NCBI RefSeq assembly: GCF_040409795.1
Contig: NZ_CP099571.1
Coordinates: 1,178,001-1,242,000 of the forward strand
Direction: 5' to 3'
DNA from: Polynucleobacter sp. MWH-UH19D
GTDB taxonomy: Bacteria > Pseudomonadota > Gammaproteobacteria > Burkholderiales > Burkholderiaceae
Length of the DNA stretch: 64,000 nucleotides
Positions 11,438-19,351 of the stretch are shown here, piece by piece; the stretch's first letter is position 1; every line of letters begins with the position of its first letter. The notes beneath the pieces were generated by a model, which was not told the origin of the DNA, did no database searches, and saw nothing but the letters and a program-made list of their open reading frames with translations. The position numbers and the translations under genes are program-made.

Positions 11438-12660
11438 TTTCCACCCCCTAAAGAAATCAACTGATAACCATCGTTGCGGGTCAACCATGATAAGAAAACC
11501 TCATCGTTTTGGCGCACCAATAATGGATGATCACTGTAACCACCAGCACTAACTACAACTTGAGGACTTGTCCACGTTACACCATCATCATTAGACCTTC
11601 TAAGGTAAATGGAATTCTTTTCGCCATCAAAGCTTTTCCAAACCAGCCATACCGATTTTCCAATTGCAAGAAGATATGGACGTGAAATATTGTCATCTGC
11701 ACCACCTAGCCTCATCGGCGAGGAAAAATTTAGTCCATCATTTTTAGAGCTGGCATAGAAAACGCCTTGCCTTGCCTTTCCTTGGGTAAACCACGCAGCA
11801 TGAATCTTTCCAGACTGAGATATGGCTATTGAAGGCCCATGATGGGGGCATGCATCCGTCTTCCATTCATCATTAGAGACACGATGAATCTTACCTAGAT
11901 TTAACTCTGAGATTCTCTGAACAGCGTGATCACGCACTCCTCCCGGGAATATTGCCCTATAGATAATTGCTACCCCACCTTTTGGATCAGTTGAAGCACC
12001 AATTCGGCAGCACTCACAACTATTTTCATTTGCAATTTTCTCTGGCTGAAAGGTTTTACCAAAGTCATTTGAAAAGGCATAGGCAATCGACCCGCCTAAA
12101 CGCCTCTCACCATTATTTTTGGCGGCTGCAACTAAGCGCTTATCAATCCAAGAAAGAAAAAGAGAACTACTGGGAGTAATTGCAAGCGATGGAAAACGTT
12201 GGCTCGAAGCATCGCTGACGATTGACTGTGGTCGATCAAAGGTTTTTCCGCCATCAACTGATCGCGTCATATTGACCTGTGCATTCCAATTGGAATCCTT
12301 AAAAAAAGCGTAAGCTAGAAATACATTGCCATTCTTATCAGCAACAACTTGTGGTCGCGCATCTCCACCTGCATCTAGGGATTTGCCATGCTCTGCAACT
12401 ACCACTGCTGGAGCAAATGACTTACCCAAGTCCAGAGACTTTGCTACTGAAACTACTCCACCAGCAGTCCACGCAAGAAAGAGTGAGCCATCAGCATCTA
12501 AAAATGGAGTGGCTGCATTAGCACACTCCAATCCAGTAGATACACACGAATTAGCTGGCTTAGAAGAACCACCCTTTCCCATATGGGATGAGTGATCCAT
12601 TTGAGCAATTGCCGAACTAGAAAATACCCAGATCAAACCACTTAAAAAGTGTAATTTCAT
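11434..12660 (-). CDS. Exported BNR/sialidase-type beta-propeller, putative copper protein
   Basis: Protein of 408 aa. A signal peptide (KLHFLSGLIWVFSSSAIA) is followed at once by a His/Met cluster, QMDHSSHMG. The body is a beta-propeller with five recognisable Asp boxes of the S-x-D-x-G-x-x-W/F type: SLDLGKSF, SVDGGKTF, SNDFGKTF, SKNDGLNF, SNDDGVTW. An unusual CECC cluster sits in the middle. The fold is shared with sialidases, but I see no convincing arginine triad and no sialic acid genes, so sialidase activity is doubtful. Context (receptor, thioredoxin, PCu(A)C) suggests copper binding. A longer start at 12687 would overlap the receptor stop as TGATG, so coupled initiation there is possible. 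Confidence 0.75.
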   Translation of the reverse strand: MKLHFLSGLIWVFSSSAIAQMDHSSHMGKGGSSKPANSCVSTGLECANAATPFLDADGSLFLAWTAGGVVSVAKSLDLGKSFAPAVVVAEHGKSLDAGGDARPQVVADKNGNVFLAYAFFKDSNWNAQVNMTRSVDGGKTFDRPQSIVSDASSQRFPSLAITPSSSLFLSWIDKRLVAAAKNNGERRLGGSIAYAFSNDFGKTFQPEKIANENSCECCRIGASTDPKGGVAIIYRAIFPGGVRDHAVQRISELNLGKIHRVSNDEWKTDACPHHGPSIAISQSGKIHAAWFTQGKARQGVFYASSKNDGLNFSSPMRLGGADDNISRPYLLAIGKSVWLVWKSFDGEKNSIYLRRSNDDGVTWTSPQVVVSAGGYSDHPLLVRQNDEVFLSWLTRNDGYQLISLGGGK

Positions 12661-12686
12661 TACTTCGAAGTTTATTTTTTTAGTCA

Positions 12687-14828
12687 TCAGAAAGTAATGC
12701 GGGCACCGGCAGTAATAGATTGTGGTTGCCCAGCAATATATTGAGAACCCGATCCAAAAGTAATGTAATTGCGATTTAGTAAGTTTACTGCGCTTAAATA
12801 GAGGGTGGTTCCCGGAGTCATTTCGTAATTAATACGAGCTCCGATAACTGCGTATGCTGGAATTGGCATCGTGTGCGCAGTGTCGTACCATGAATTTCCG
12901 ATGTAGCGAATCGTAGTGGTGAGACTTGTTTTAAAGTTTGGGTAATACGTTAGGCCAGCACTTGCCATATTTCGCGGCGTACCCGCAATTTGTACGCCGG
13001 TAGGATTTAATGTCTGACTAATTTGGCCGCCAGTCCAAGTAAGCACCGCCTTTGTCAGCGTATACCCCAAATCTGTTGCCCATTTTGAAGAGATATCAGC
13101 ATGCCCCTGCACTTCCAATCCAGAACTCTGCAAGGACTGATCGTTACTATAGGATTTTGCACCCGTTGAACATAGGGGAGCACATGTACTTGCTATCTGC
13201 GCAGATGTCAAAGTGTATGTTGCAATCGCATTGGTAACATTTGCATTAAAACCGGTAACTTGCACGAACCCAGATTGCCAGCGATAGTCTGTTCCAAGCT
13301 CATACCCAGTCATATTTTCTGGTGTTAAGTAGGGATTGTTTCCCACATAACTACTTCCCGACCCATAACTTCGAATAGTATTATTTAAACCCGGCGCATG
13401 AAATGCCTGATAGGCAGCAGCTCGAAAATCTAACTCTTTTGTAGCTTGATAAAGTAATCCAAGATTTGGACTAAATTTTGTCATAGCCTGATTCGGAACA
13501 GCTTGATATAAGGGGGCTGAACCAACCTGCTGTGTGTAATTTACGGGAACTTCACTAGTCCACCTATCAACCCTCGCAGCCAAGGTAAGCTCAAGAGGTA
13601 TTGATTCAAACTTCGATTTTGCTTGCCCAAGAACCCCCAGAAAATTTTGCGTTCCTTGTGCTACAACCTGCGATGCCAACGTGCCCAGCTTGCTACTGTT
13701 GTAATTGGCGGCACCAGGCGAGTTGTAGTTATTCTGAAAATTAGAGGCTGATACCTGCCTTGCATCAACGCTTGCAATGACTTGATCTATTGCGATAGTT
13801 TTTAAATTATTAGCATACTGAGCAGACCCACCAACCTGATAGTATGGATTACTGTAGGCGGCATTAATATAAGGATTGGTAGAGCTGACATTTTGTTGCT
13901 GTAATGTAGTCTCTTCATAATATGCATTCACCTGCACATTCTCATTAGAGCTCAATCTTGTATTTGTACCACCCGAAAGGGTAGTCTCATTAGTTGTTTT
14001 TCTTGCAAAATTGTAACCACCAACAGGTAAATTCGACATTGAGTGCAAGCCAAAATTAAAGGAAGCGTCTGTTTCTTGAGTGGCTTTTAAAGAACCTTGT
14101 AATCGAAAGTTTGCATTCTTAGCACTCTCATCCCCCATTCCAGACTTTAAAGCGCTTTGTGATGATGGGTAGATGGTTGCGATATTTTGATAACCCCCAG
14201 TACTGAAGTAATCAGCCGACGCCCTCACCCTCAATGCATCATTGATTGCAAATTCTTTTGAAGCGGCCACAGTGCCAGTAGCAAATGAGCCAATGCTTCC
14301 CGAGACTTCTGATTTTTCATCTATGGGTTTTGTTCTGATATTAATTACGCCGCCCATACCCATGTTTCCATACAAGCTAGATACACCGCCGCGAATAAAT
14401 TCAACATCCTGAATGGCGGACATCGGCACTAAATTCCACTGCACAGTTCCATACATAGCATCATTTGCAGGAACGCCATCAATCAATACTAAAGTTCTAG
14501 CATTTCCCAAGCCACGAACATTGATACTTTGTCCGGTTGGATCCTTTTCATAAAATGGCTGATCATTAAGAAAGACACTGGTTTGATTCTTGAGAATTTG
14601 ATCGATAGTTTGGTCTGGAGCAATCTCAAGCTCTTCTTTAGTCAAAATGGTCGTATTTTGAGTCATCTCTTTCAACTGCGTGCCTGATCTAGTAGCAGAC
14701 ACCACAACATCAGATAACTTTTGGCCATAATTTAGTGGCGGCGCAATCTGCGCCCAGGAAATGCTCTCCCCCAACCCCATACCAATCAATATACCTATAC
14801 AGGTATTGTTTTTGAATTTCTTAAACAC
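12687..14828 (-). CDS. TonB-dependent outer-membrane receptor, probably for copper
   Basis: Outer-membrane receptor of 713 aa. A signal-like N-terminus (CIGILIGMGLGESISWA) leads to a TonB box (DVVVSATR), a plug domain of about 130 residues with LVLIDGVPANDA and the GGVSSLYGNMGMGGVINI motif, and a 22-strand-type barrel ending in aromatic Phe (AGARITF). The GTG start at 14828 has GGGGA at good spacing. A longer TTG start gives an implausible signal sequence. Receptors of this kind linked to DUF2946 genes in Bordetella (BfrG) are copper-regulated, and the downstream copper proteins here agree. The substrate remains inferred; a copper chelate is most likely. Confidence 0.85.
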   Translation of the reverse strand: MFKKFKNNTCIGILIGMGLGESISWAQIAPPLNYGQKLSDVVVSATRSGTQLKEMTQNTTILTKEELEIAPDQTIDQILKNQTSVFLNDQPFYEKDPTGQSINVRGLGNARTLVLIDGVPANDAMYGTVQWNLVPMSAIQDVEFIRGGVSSLYGNMGMGGVINIRTKPIDEKSEVSGSIGSFATGTVAASKEFAINDALRVRASADYFSTGGYQNIATIYPSSQSALKSGMGDESAKNANFRLQGSLKATQETDASFNFGLHSMSNLPVGGYNFARKTTNETTLSGGTNTRLSSNENVQVNAYYEETTLQQQNVSSTNPYINAAYSNPYYQVGGSAQYANNLKTIAIDQVIASVDARQVSASNFQNNYNSPGAANYNSSKLGTLASQVVAQGTQNFLGVLGQAKSKFESIPLELTLAARVDRWTSEVPVNYTQQVGSAPLYQAVPNQAMTKFSPNLGLLYQATKELDFRAAAYQAFHAPGLNNTIRSYGSGSSYVGNNPYLTPENMTGYELGTDYRWQSGFVQVTGFNANVTNAIATYTLTSAQIASTCAPLCSTGAKSYSNDQSLQSSGLEVQGHADISSKWATDLGYTLTKAVLTWTGGQISQTLNPTGVQIAGTPRNMASAGLTYYPNFKTSLTTTIRYIGNSWYDTAHTMPIPAYAVIGARINYEMTPGTTLYLSAVNLLNRNYITFGSGSQYIAGQPQSITAGARITF

Positions 14829-14870
14829 TAGAATCCCCACATAACAAGTCGGCAAACGAAGTTGCCATCA

Positions 14871-14885
14871 CATAGCTAGGCTATG
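14871..14885 (-). other. Small hairpin between DUF2946 gene and receptor gene
   Basis: CATAGC-CTA-GCTATG forms a 6-bp stem in the 70-nt gap between the two genes. No T tract follows, so it is not an obvious terminator. It could influence stability or coupling of the downstream message. Confidence 0.35.
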
Positions 14886-14898
14886 CCCTATTTTTTGA

Positions 14899-15267
14899 TT
14901 AGGCTTGTGTGGGAGGTGCTGCTGAGGGTGGTGTAACCCAAACAGCGAGTGGTTTGGGTGATTGATAGAAAAGCTTTGGAAGCAACGCAAAAGAAGTTGG
15001 CGCTGCAAAGGTGAGATCAGCATTAAATGCTGGGGCGATACTAATATGAGTAATGCAGTATGGGCATGGTTGCATCGAATTACTCGACTCTTCGTCAAGC
15101 TGAACATTCAAATGCATTTTGCTGCCATCAGCCGAGCAAATCTCCATTGCAAAACCATGCCCGCCTTTAGCAAGCGAAACCGCCTGGGAAACCGCTGGCG
15201 CAAGTGCACTCATTGCAATTGCTATTGCTGCAATCCAGTGAATGAGGCGGTTTTTGTGGAAATTCAT
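14899..15267 (-). CDS. DUF2946 small protein, possible copper-sensing upstream ORF
   Basis: Small protein of 122 aa with an N-terminal hydrophobic segment (about 10-30), a Gly/His stretch KGGHGFAMEIC, a C68-P-Y-C71-x-x-H motif and a proline-rich tail (WVTPPSAAPP). This is the pattern of DUF2946. From memory of published work, the Bordetella pertussis member CruR acts as an upstream ORF: copper bound by the nascent CxxC motif, together with a proline-rich end, alters expression of the receptor gene downstream. The same gene order holds here. Whether the protein has a further role is unknown. A possible promoter lies immediately upstream, leaving almost no leader. Confidence 0.75.
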   Translation of the reverse strand: MNFHKNRLIHWIAAIAIAMSALAPAVSQAVSLAKGGHGFAMEICSADGSKMHLNVQLDEESSNSMQPCPYCITHISIAPAFNADLTFAAPTSFALLPKLFYQSPKPLAVWVTPPSAAPPTQA

Positions 15268-15279
15268 GATGTTTTGGAT

Positions 15280-15308
15280 TTTATCGGATTTTTTGCCTAA
15301 TAAAACAA
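15280..15308 (-). promoter_or_regulatory. Candidate promoter of the copper operon
   Basis: On the minus strand TTGTTT (15308-15303) and GATAAA (15285-15280) are 17 nt apart; TAAAAT two bases further is an alternative -10. The start would fall 4-6 nt before the DUF2946 ATG. The -35 lies in the T tract of the preceding terminator. Confidence 0.3.
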
Positions 15309-15331
15309 AAAGGAGGCTTTCGCCCCCCTTT
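15308..15331 (-). terminator. Terminator of the tctCBA operon
   Basis: On the minus strand a 10-bp stem, with two G-U pairs, closes a GAAA tetraloop and is followed by TTTGTTTTATT. It lies 36 nt after the tctA stop and separates this operon from the copper operon. Confidence 0.75.
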
Positions 15332-15366
15332 GCTGTTTTTAACCCGTTTTAATTAGGTTTAAATGC

Positions 15367-16863
15367 TTAAGCTACCGCTTTTTTCTTGCCAATAACCTTG
15401 CCAATTAATGGCCAGAACAAGAGCAACAATGCAAATGTAGTAATTGCGCCAACTAAGTAGTTAGAGAAGAACACATCTAAGCTGCCTTGTGAAATCAGCA
15501 TCGATTGACGGAAGGAGTCTTCTGCACGATCACCGAGCACCAAAGCCAAAACCATTGGCGCCATTGGGTAATCAAGCTTCTTAAACACATATCCCAAAAT
15601 ACCGAAACCAAGCATCAGCCAAACATCAAATGTTGCATTGTGTACGGTATAGGCACCAACAGCACAGATCACAATAATGACAGGCGCAATGATGGAGAAC
15701 GGGATTCTTAAGATTGAAGCAAACAGCGGCACGCAAGTTAATACAACAAACAAGCCAGCCAAGTTACCCAAGTACATACTAGCAATCAAGCCCCAAACAA
15801 AGTCTGGCTTTTCAACGAAGAGCAATGGACCTGGTTGCAGACCCCAAATCAACAAACCGCCAAGCAATACCGCTGCGGTTGGTGAGCCTGGAATACCTAA
15901 GGACAGCATTGGCAACAAGGCTGATGTACCTGCTGCGTGAGCAGCAGTTTCTGGAGCAACAATACCCTCCATCTGACCCGTACCAAATTTGTCGCCATTC
16001 TTAGAAACACGCTTAGCAACTCCGTAAGCCATAAAGGAAGCAGGAGTAGCACCGCCAGGCGTAATACCCATCCAGCAACCAATCAGGCAGCTACGGATTG
16101 AGGTTGCCCAATATTTTGGCAATTGCTTCCAAGTCTCCAAAACTACCTTACCGCGAATCTTGGCAGCAGCACCTTGGAATGCCAAGCCCTCTTCCATAGA
16201 TAGCAGAATCTCGCCAATACCAAACAAACCGATAACCGCAATTAAGAAGTCAAAACCACGCATCAACTCGGCATGACCGAATGTCAAGCGTAACTGACCA
16301 GTAACGGTATCCATACCTACCGCTGCTAATGCAAAGCCAAGCATCATGGCAGAGATCGTCTTAAATGGCGAGCCTTTATTCATGCCCACAAAACTACAGA
16401 AGGTCAGCAAGTAAACCGAGAAGAACTCGGGTGGACCAAACTGTAATGCAAACTTAGCAACCAATGGTGCCAAGAAAGTAATCATCACGATTGCAATAAA
16501 CGCACCTACAAATGAAGATGTAAATGCTGCTGTTAATGCCTCGCCAGCTTTGCCATTACGCGCCATTGGATAACCATCAAAGGTTGTCGCAACCGACCAA
16601 GGCTCGCCTGGAATGTTGAACAATACCGATGTAATCGCACCACCAAACAAAGCGCCCCAGTAAATACAAGAGAGCATGATGATTGCTGAAGTTGGCGGCA
16701 TAGTAAATGTCAACGGTAGCAAAATAGCGATGCCATTTGCACCACCCAGACCAGGTAAAACGCCAATGATCACACCAAGCGTCACACCAACGAGCATGAG
16801 CAATAAGTTAAATGGTGTCATTGCAACGGCAAAGCCGCTGAATAGAGCGCTAATTTCTTCCAA
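15367..16863 (-). CDS. tctA: Tripartite tricarboxylate transporter, large permease TctA
   Basis: Membrane protein of 498 aa with about 12 hydrophobic segments, the large subunit of a TTT uptake system that works with TctB and a periplasmic binding protein. Family marks include GVLPGLGGANGIAILLPL near residue 38 and the second glycine-rich repeat GITPGGATPASFMAYG near 270. Translation starts at TTG, supported by AAGGAG at good spacing. It is the last gene of tctC-tctB-tctA. Substrates of the family include citrate, tartrate, terephthalate and other carboxylates; the substrate here cannot be read from the sequence. Confidence 0.93.
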   Translation of the reverse strand: MEEISALFSGFAVAMTPFNLLLMLVGVTLGVIIGVLPGLGGANGIAILLPLTFTMPPTSAIIMLSCIYWGALFGGAITSVLFNIPGEPWSVATTFDGYPMARNGKAGEALTAAFTSSFVGAFIAIVMITFLAPLVAKFALQFGPPEFFSVYLLTFCSFVGMNKGSPFKTISAMMLGFALAAVGMDTVTGQLRLTFGHAELMRGFDFLIAVIGLFGIGEILLSMEEGLAFQGAAAKIRGKVVLETWKQLPKYWATSIRSCLIGCWMGITPGGATPASFMAYGVAKRVSKNGDKFGTGQMEGIVAPETAAHAAGTSALLPMLSLGIPGSPTAAVLLGGLLIWGLQPGPLLFVEKPDFVWGLIASMYLGNLAGLFVVLTCVPLFASILRIPFSIIAPVIIVICAVGAYTVHNATFDVWLMLGFGILGYVFKKLDYPMAPMVLALVLGDRAEDSFRQSMLISQGSLDVFFSNYLVGAITTFALLLLFWPLIGKVIGKKKAVA

Positions 16864-16904
16864 CTTGGACTCCTTCTTCTTTAATCTTTTTTAATAGTTA
16901 TTTT

Positions 16905-17432
16905 TTATTGCACACCCAAGAACTCAAGGGGATTAATCCATGAGCCATGTGGCAATGGAACTTGGAACCAGTACTCAAACATGAAGTAAAGCGCAGCGCT
17001 CACACCCACTGCTACAGCAACCGCTTTCCAAATTGGGTATTTGCCTAGCCACACCATAAAAATGGCGATGTAAATCGCTGAGGAAACATAAATACCAATT
17101 AACTGAACGCCCAAAATAAATACAAAGGCTGGCAATAGAACCGCCATCACCTGACCAAATGACTCTTTATCAACAAAAGATTCTGTTTCTTTGTTTTTAT
17201 TCACAATCACTGCTTGATAAAGCGTAATTGCACTTGAAACAATAATGATCAAGCTGACGTAAAAAGGAAAGTAACCTGCCTCTGGGCCGTCGCTACCCCA
17301 ACTTGCGCCTAACTTAAGACTACCAACCATCACAACTAAACCGATGGCGATAAATAAAAGCGCTGTAATGATCTCCATAGCACGCATGCTAATTACAGAC
17401 TCTGTATTTGTATTTTTGTTATGTTCAGACAT
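16905..17432 (-). CDS. tctB: Tripartite tricarboxylate transporter, small permease TctB
   Basis: Membrane protein of 175 aa with four hydrophobic helices (about 18-38, 50-70, 93-120, 132-152), the small subunit of the TTT transporter. The SWGSDGPEAGYFPFYVS segment after the first helix is typical of TctB. It lies 41 nt before tctA and 82 nt after tctC on the same strand. Sequence conservation in TctB is low, so the call depends partly on the operon. Confidence 0.88.
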   Translation of the reverse strand: MSEHNKNTNTESVISMRAMEIITALLFIAIGLVVMVGSLKLGASWGSDGPEAGYFPFYVSLIIIVSSAITLYQAVIVNKNKETESFVDKESFGQVMAVLLPAFVFILGVQLIGIYVSSAIYIAIFMVWLGKYPIWKAVAVAVGVSAALYFMFEYWFQVPLPHGSWINPLEFLGVQ

Positions 17433-17514
17433 TACTTTTTCACTAATAAAAATTAATAAATCACTACTAAAAAATTAGGACCTCCAAAGGAGGCCCCATT
17501 CAATCTCGTACAGA

Positions 17515-18519
17515 TTACTTAGCCAAGAAGCCAGCTTCGCCCATTAACTGCTTGTGCAAAGCTTCGTTTAATGTAAGCCAATTACGGAACTCTTTACCTG
17601 TCATGAAGGTCTGGTTAAAAGCACCATCAGCCATGAATTTTTTCCACTCTGGTGTTGCGCGAACCTTCTTAAACAAGTCGACATAGAAATCTACTTGCTC
17701 TTGAGTAACGCCAGGCGCCATGAAGATACCACGCAACATCACGTAGTCAGTTGGAACACCAGCTTCTTTACATGTTGGCACGTCATACCAAGATTGCGTA
17801 TCAGTTACCTTCTCTTTGTATGGCATACGAGTGTCATCAAACACGCAAAGCGCACGCAATTTACCGGCACGCCACTGGGCAACCGCTTCAATTGGGTTAT
17901 TCACAGTTGAGTCAACGTGATTACCAACCAATTGCACTGCTACGTCACCACCCCCTTTAAATGGAAGATAAGTGAACTTTGCACCAGTTGCTTTTTCAAT
18001 CGCAACGGTAATGATTTGATCTTCTGATTTAGAGCCTGTGCCGCCCATCTTGAATTTGCCAGGACCAGCTGCTTTTGCTGCATCGATATATTCTTTTGCA
18101 GTCTTGTATGGCTTTTCTGCGTTATCCCACAAGACAAACTGATCAAGAGCCAACATCGCTACTGGGGTGATGTCTTGCCAATTAAAAGGAATACCTGTAG
18201 CCAATGGGGTTGTAAACAAATTAGAAAGTGTGATCACAATTTTGTTTGGATCGCCCTTGGCTTCTTTCATTGCCAAGAAACCTTCTGCGCCAGCTCCAGC
18301 ACCTTTATTTACCGGGATGATAGCTTGCTTCATTAAATTGTTTTTGGTGATGATTCCTTGAATCATGCGAGCCATTTGGTCAGCACCGCCGCCTGGGCCT
18401 GCTGGAATGATGAATTCAACTGGTTTGGTTGGCTCCCATGCTGCATAGGCAGTAGATGCGCCAGTAACACCAAGGGCCAATGCGGCAGAAAGTAATGCCC
18501 CTTTTAATTTCATCTTCAT
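17515..18519 (-). CDS. tctC: TctC/Bug-family periplasmic substrate-binding protein
   Basis: Exported binding protein of 334 aa of the Bug superfamily that delivers a carboxylate to TctBA. A signal peptide at about 1-26 (LLSAALALGVTGASTAYA-AW) precedes the typical KPVEFIIPAGPGGGADQMARM binding loop. A second conserved segment is PFKGGGDVAVQLVGNHVD. The ATG at 18519 has GGAG 10 nt upstream; a longer GTG start lacks this. No tctDE two-component genes are present, so regulation must come from elsewhere. Betaproteobacteria carry many Bug paralogues, which makes the ligand uncertain. Confidence 0.9.
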   Translation of the reverse strand: MKMKLKGALLSAALALGVTGASTAYAAWEPTKPVEFIIPAGPGGGADQMARMIQGIITKNNLMKQAIIPVNKGAGAGAEGFLAMKEAKGDPNKIVITLSNLFTTPLATGIPFNWQDITPVAMLALDQFVLWDNAEKPYKTAKEYIDAAKAAGPGKFKMGGTGSKSEDQIITVAIEKATGAKFTYLPFKGGGDVAVQLVGNHVDSTVNNPIEAVAQWRAGKLRALCVFDDTRMPYKEKVTDTQSWYDVPTCKEAGVPTDYVMLRGIFMAPGVTQEQVDFYVDLFKKVRATPEWKKFMADGAFNQTFMTGKEFRNWLTLNEALHKQLMGEAGFLAK

Positions 18520-18753
18520 AACTTCTGTCTCCAAAATAGTTACCAATTTAATTTGGCTTATTTAATACGTGTGTGATTTTTGAACAAGATAGAAAAGATG
18601 AACTTGACTACCATCAATAATTTCAAAAACGACTCACATAGAGATCTTCAATTTAGTGAAAACCCTTATAAATCAAGCCAATGCCAATTCGTAGTGTACT
18701 AATTTCTGCGCAAAAAGGGCGTTTGTGCATACAAAAAATTGAGCGATTAAAGA

Positions 18754-18771
18754 CCCCATTGGGATGCGGGG
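18754..18771 (-). terminator. Possible terminator of tRNA-Thr
   Basis: Just after the tRNA on the minus strand, CCCC-gc-AT and ATGGGG form a bulged 6-bp stem around CCCA, followed by TCTTTAAT. The stem is modest. Confidence 0.4.
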
Positions 18772-18780
18772 CAAATGTGA

Positions 18781-18856
18781 TGGTGCCGCTTGCCGGAATC
18801 GAACTGGCGACCTTTTCATTACGAATGAACTGCTCTACCGACTGAGCTAAAGCGGC
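18781..18856 (-). tRNA. tRNA-Thr (anticodon CGT)
   Basis: A 76-nt cloverleaf on the minus strand: a perfect 7-bp acceptor stem (GCCGCTT / AAGCGGC), D arm GCTC / GAGC with a GG-containing loop, anticodon loop TTCGTAA (CGT reads ACG, threonine), T loop TTCGATT, and encoded ACCA end. Two pairs are imperfect: G27 with A43 and A52 with C62. It lies between the tct operon and the cyanophycin cluster. Confidence 0.93.
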
Positions 18857-18871
18857 CTGGTGGGATAAATT

Positions 18872-19351
18872 CTAGCGGAAACGGTCTAAAAATTTCTTGC
18901 TGATCTTATCTAGCTGAGTAGAGTCCTTTATTAAGAACTGCAATCCATTGGAATCAGCGATCAGCAGTGTGTTGCCAGCGATTCTACGGATATCTTCCTC
19001 GCCCTTTAAGCGAATTCGGGTTGGCCCGCGATCAGTTTCAATATCCCAAATGCTTGGCGTTGCATAAGTTGAAACGCGAGTAATTTTTTCAATCACTGGC
19101 ATAAATTCACGCGCAGCCAATTCCTCTTCGATGAGTGAGAGCTCTGCATTTGGAATGTGCGATGCATTTGGATACCAATAAACCTCTTTACCAGATTGAT
19201 TCATGATGCCGATACCAGCAGTAGGCGCAGTAATTGGAAATGCTCTCACTGGGTGAACGCCAATATGAGAGACACCACTTCTATCGACAAAAACCAGGCG
19301 ACCTAATGAGTCACGATGCAATGTATTGGCAGGTTGATGGCCTTGTGTCAT
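18872..19351 (-). CDS. DUF1854 protein, cyanophycin-associated
   Basis: Cytoplasmic protein of 159 aa without membrane segments or a signal. It has the DUF1854 layout: an N-terminal LGRLVFVDRSG stretch, a central GKEVYWYPN motif, and a basic C-terminus with DIETDRGPTRIRLKGEEDIRRI. The biochemical role is unknown; annotation pipelines name the family for its linkage to cyanophycin genes. The start codon overlaps the stop of the upstream ABC gene as ATGA, so the two are translationally coupled and probably act together. It stands divergent from the two synthetase genes. Confidence 0.8.
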   Translation of the reverse strand: MTQGHQPANTLHRDSLGRLVFVDRSGVSHIGVHPVRAFPITAPTAGIGIMNQSGKEVYWYPNASHIPNAELSLIEEELAAREFMPVIEKITRVSTYATPSIWDIETDRGPTRIRLKGEEDIRRIAGNTLLIADSNGLQFLIKDSTQLDKISKKFLDRFR

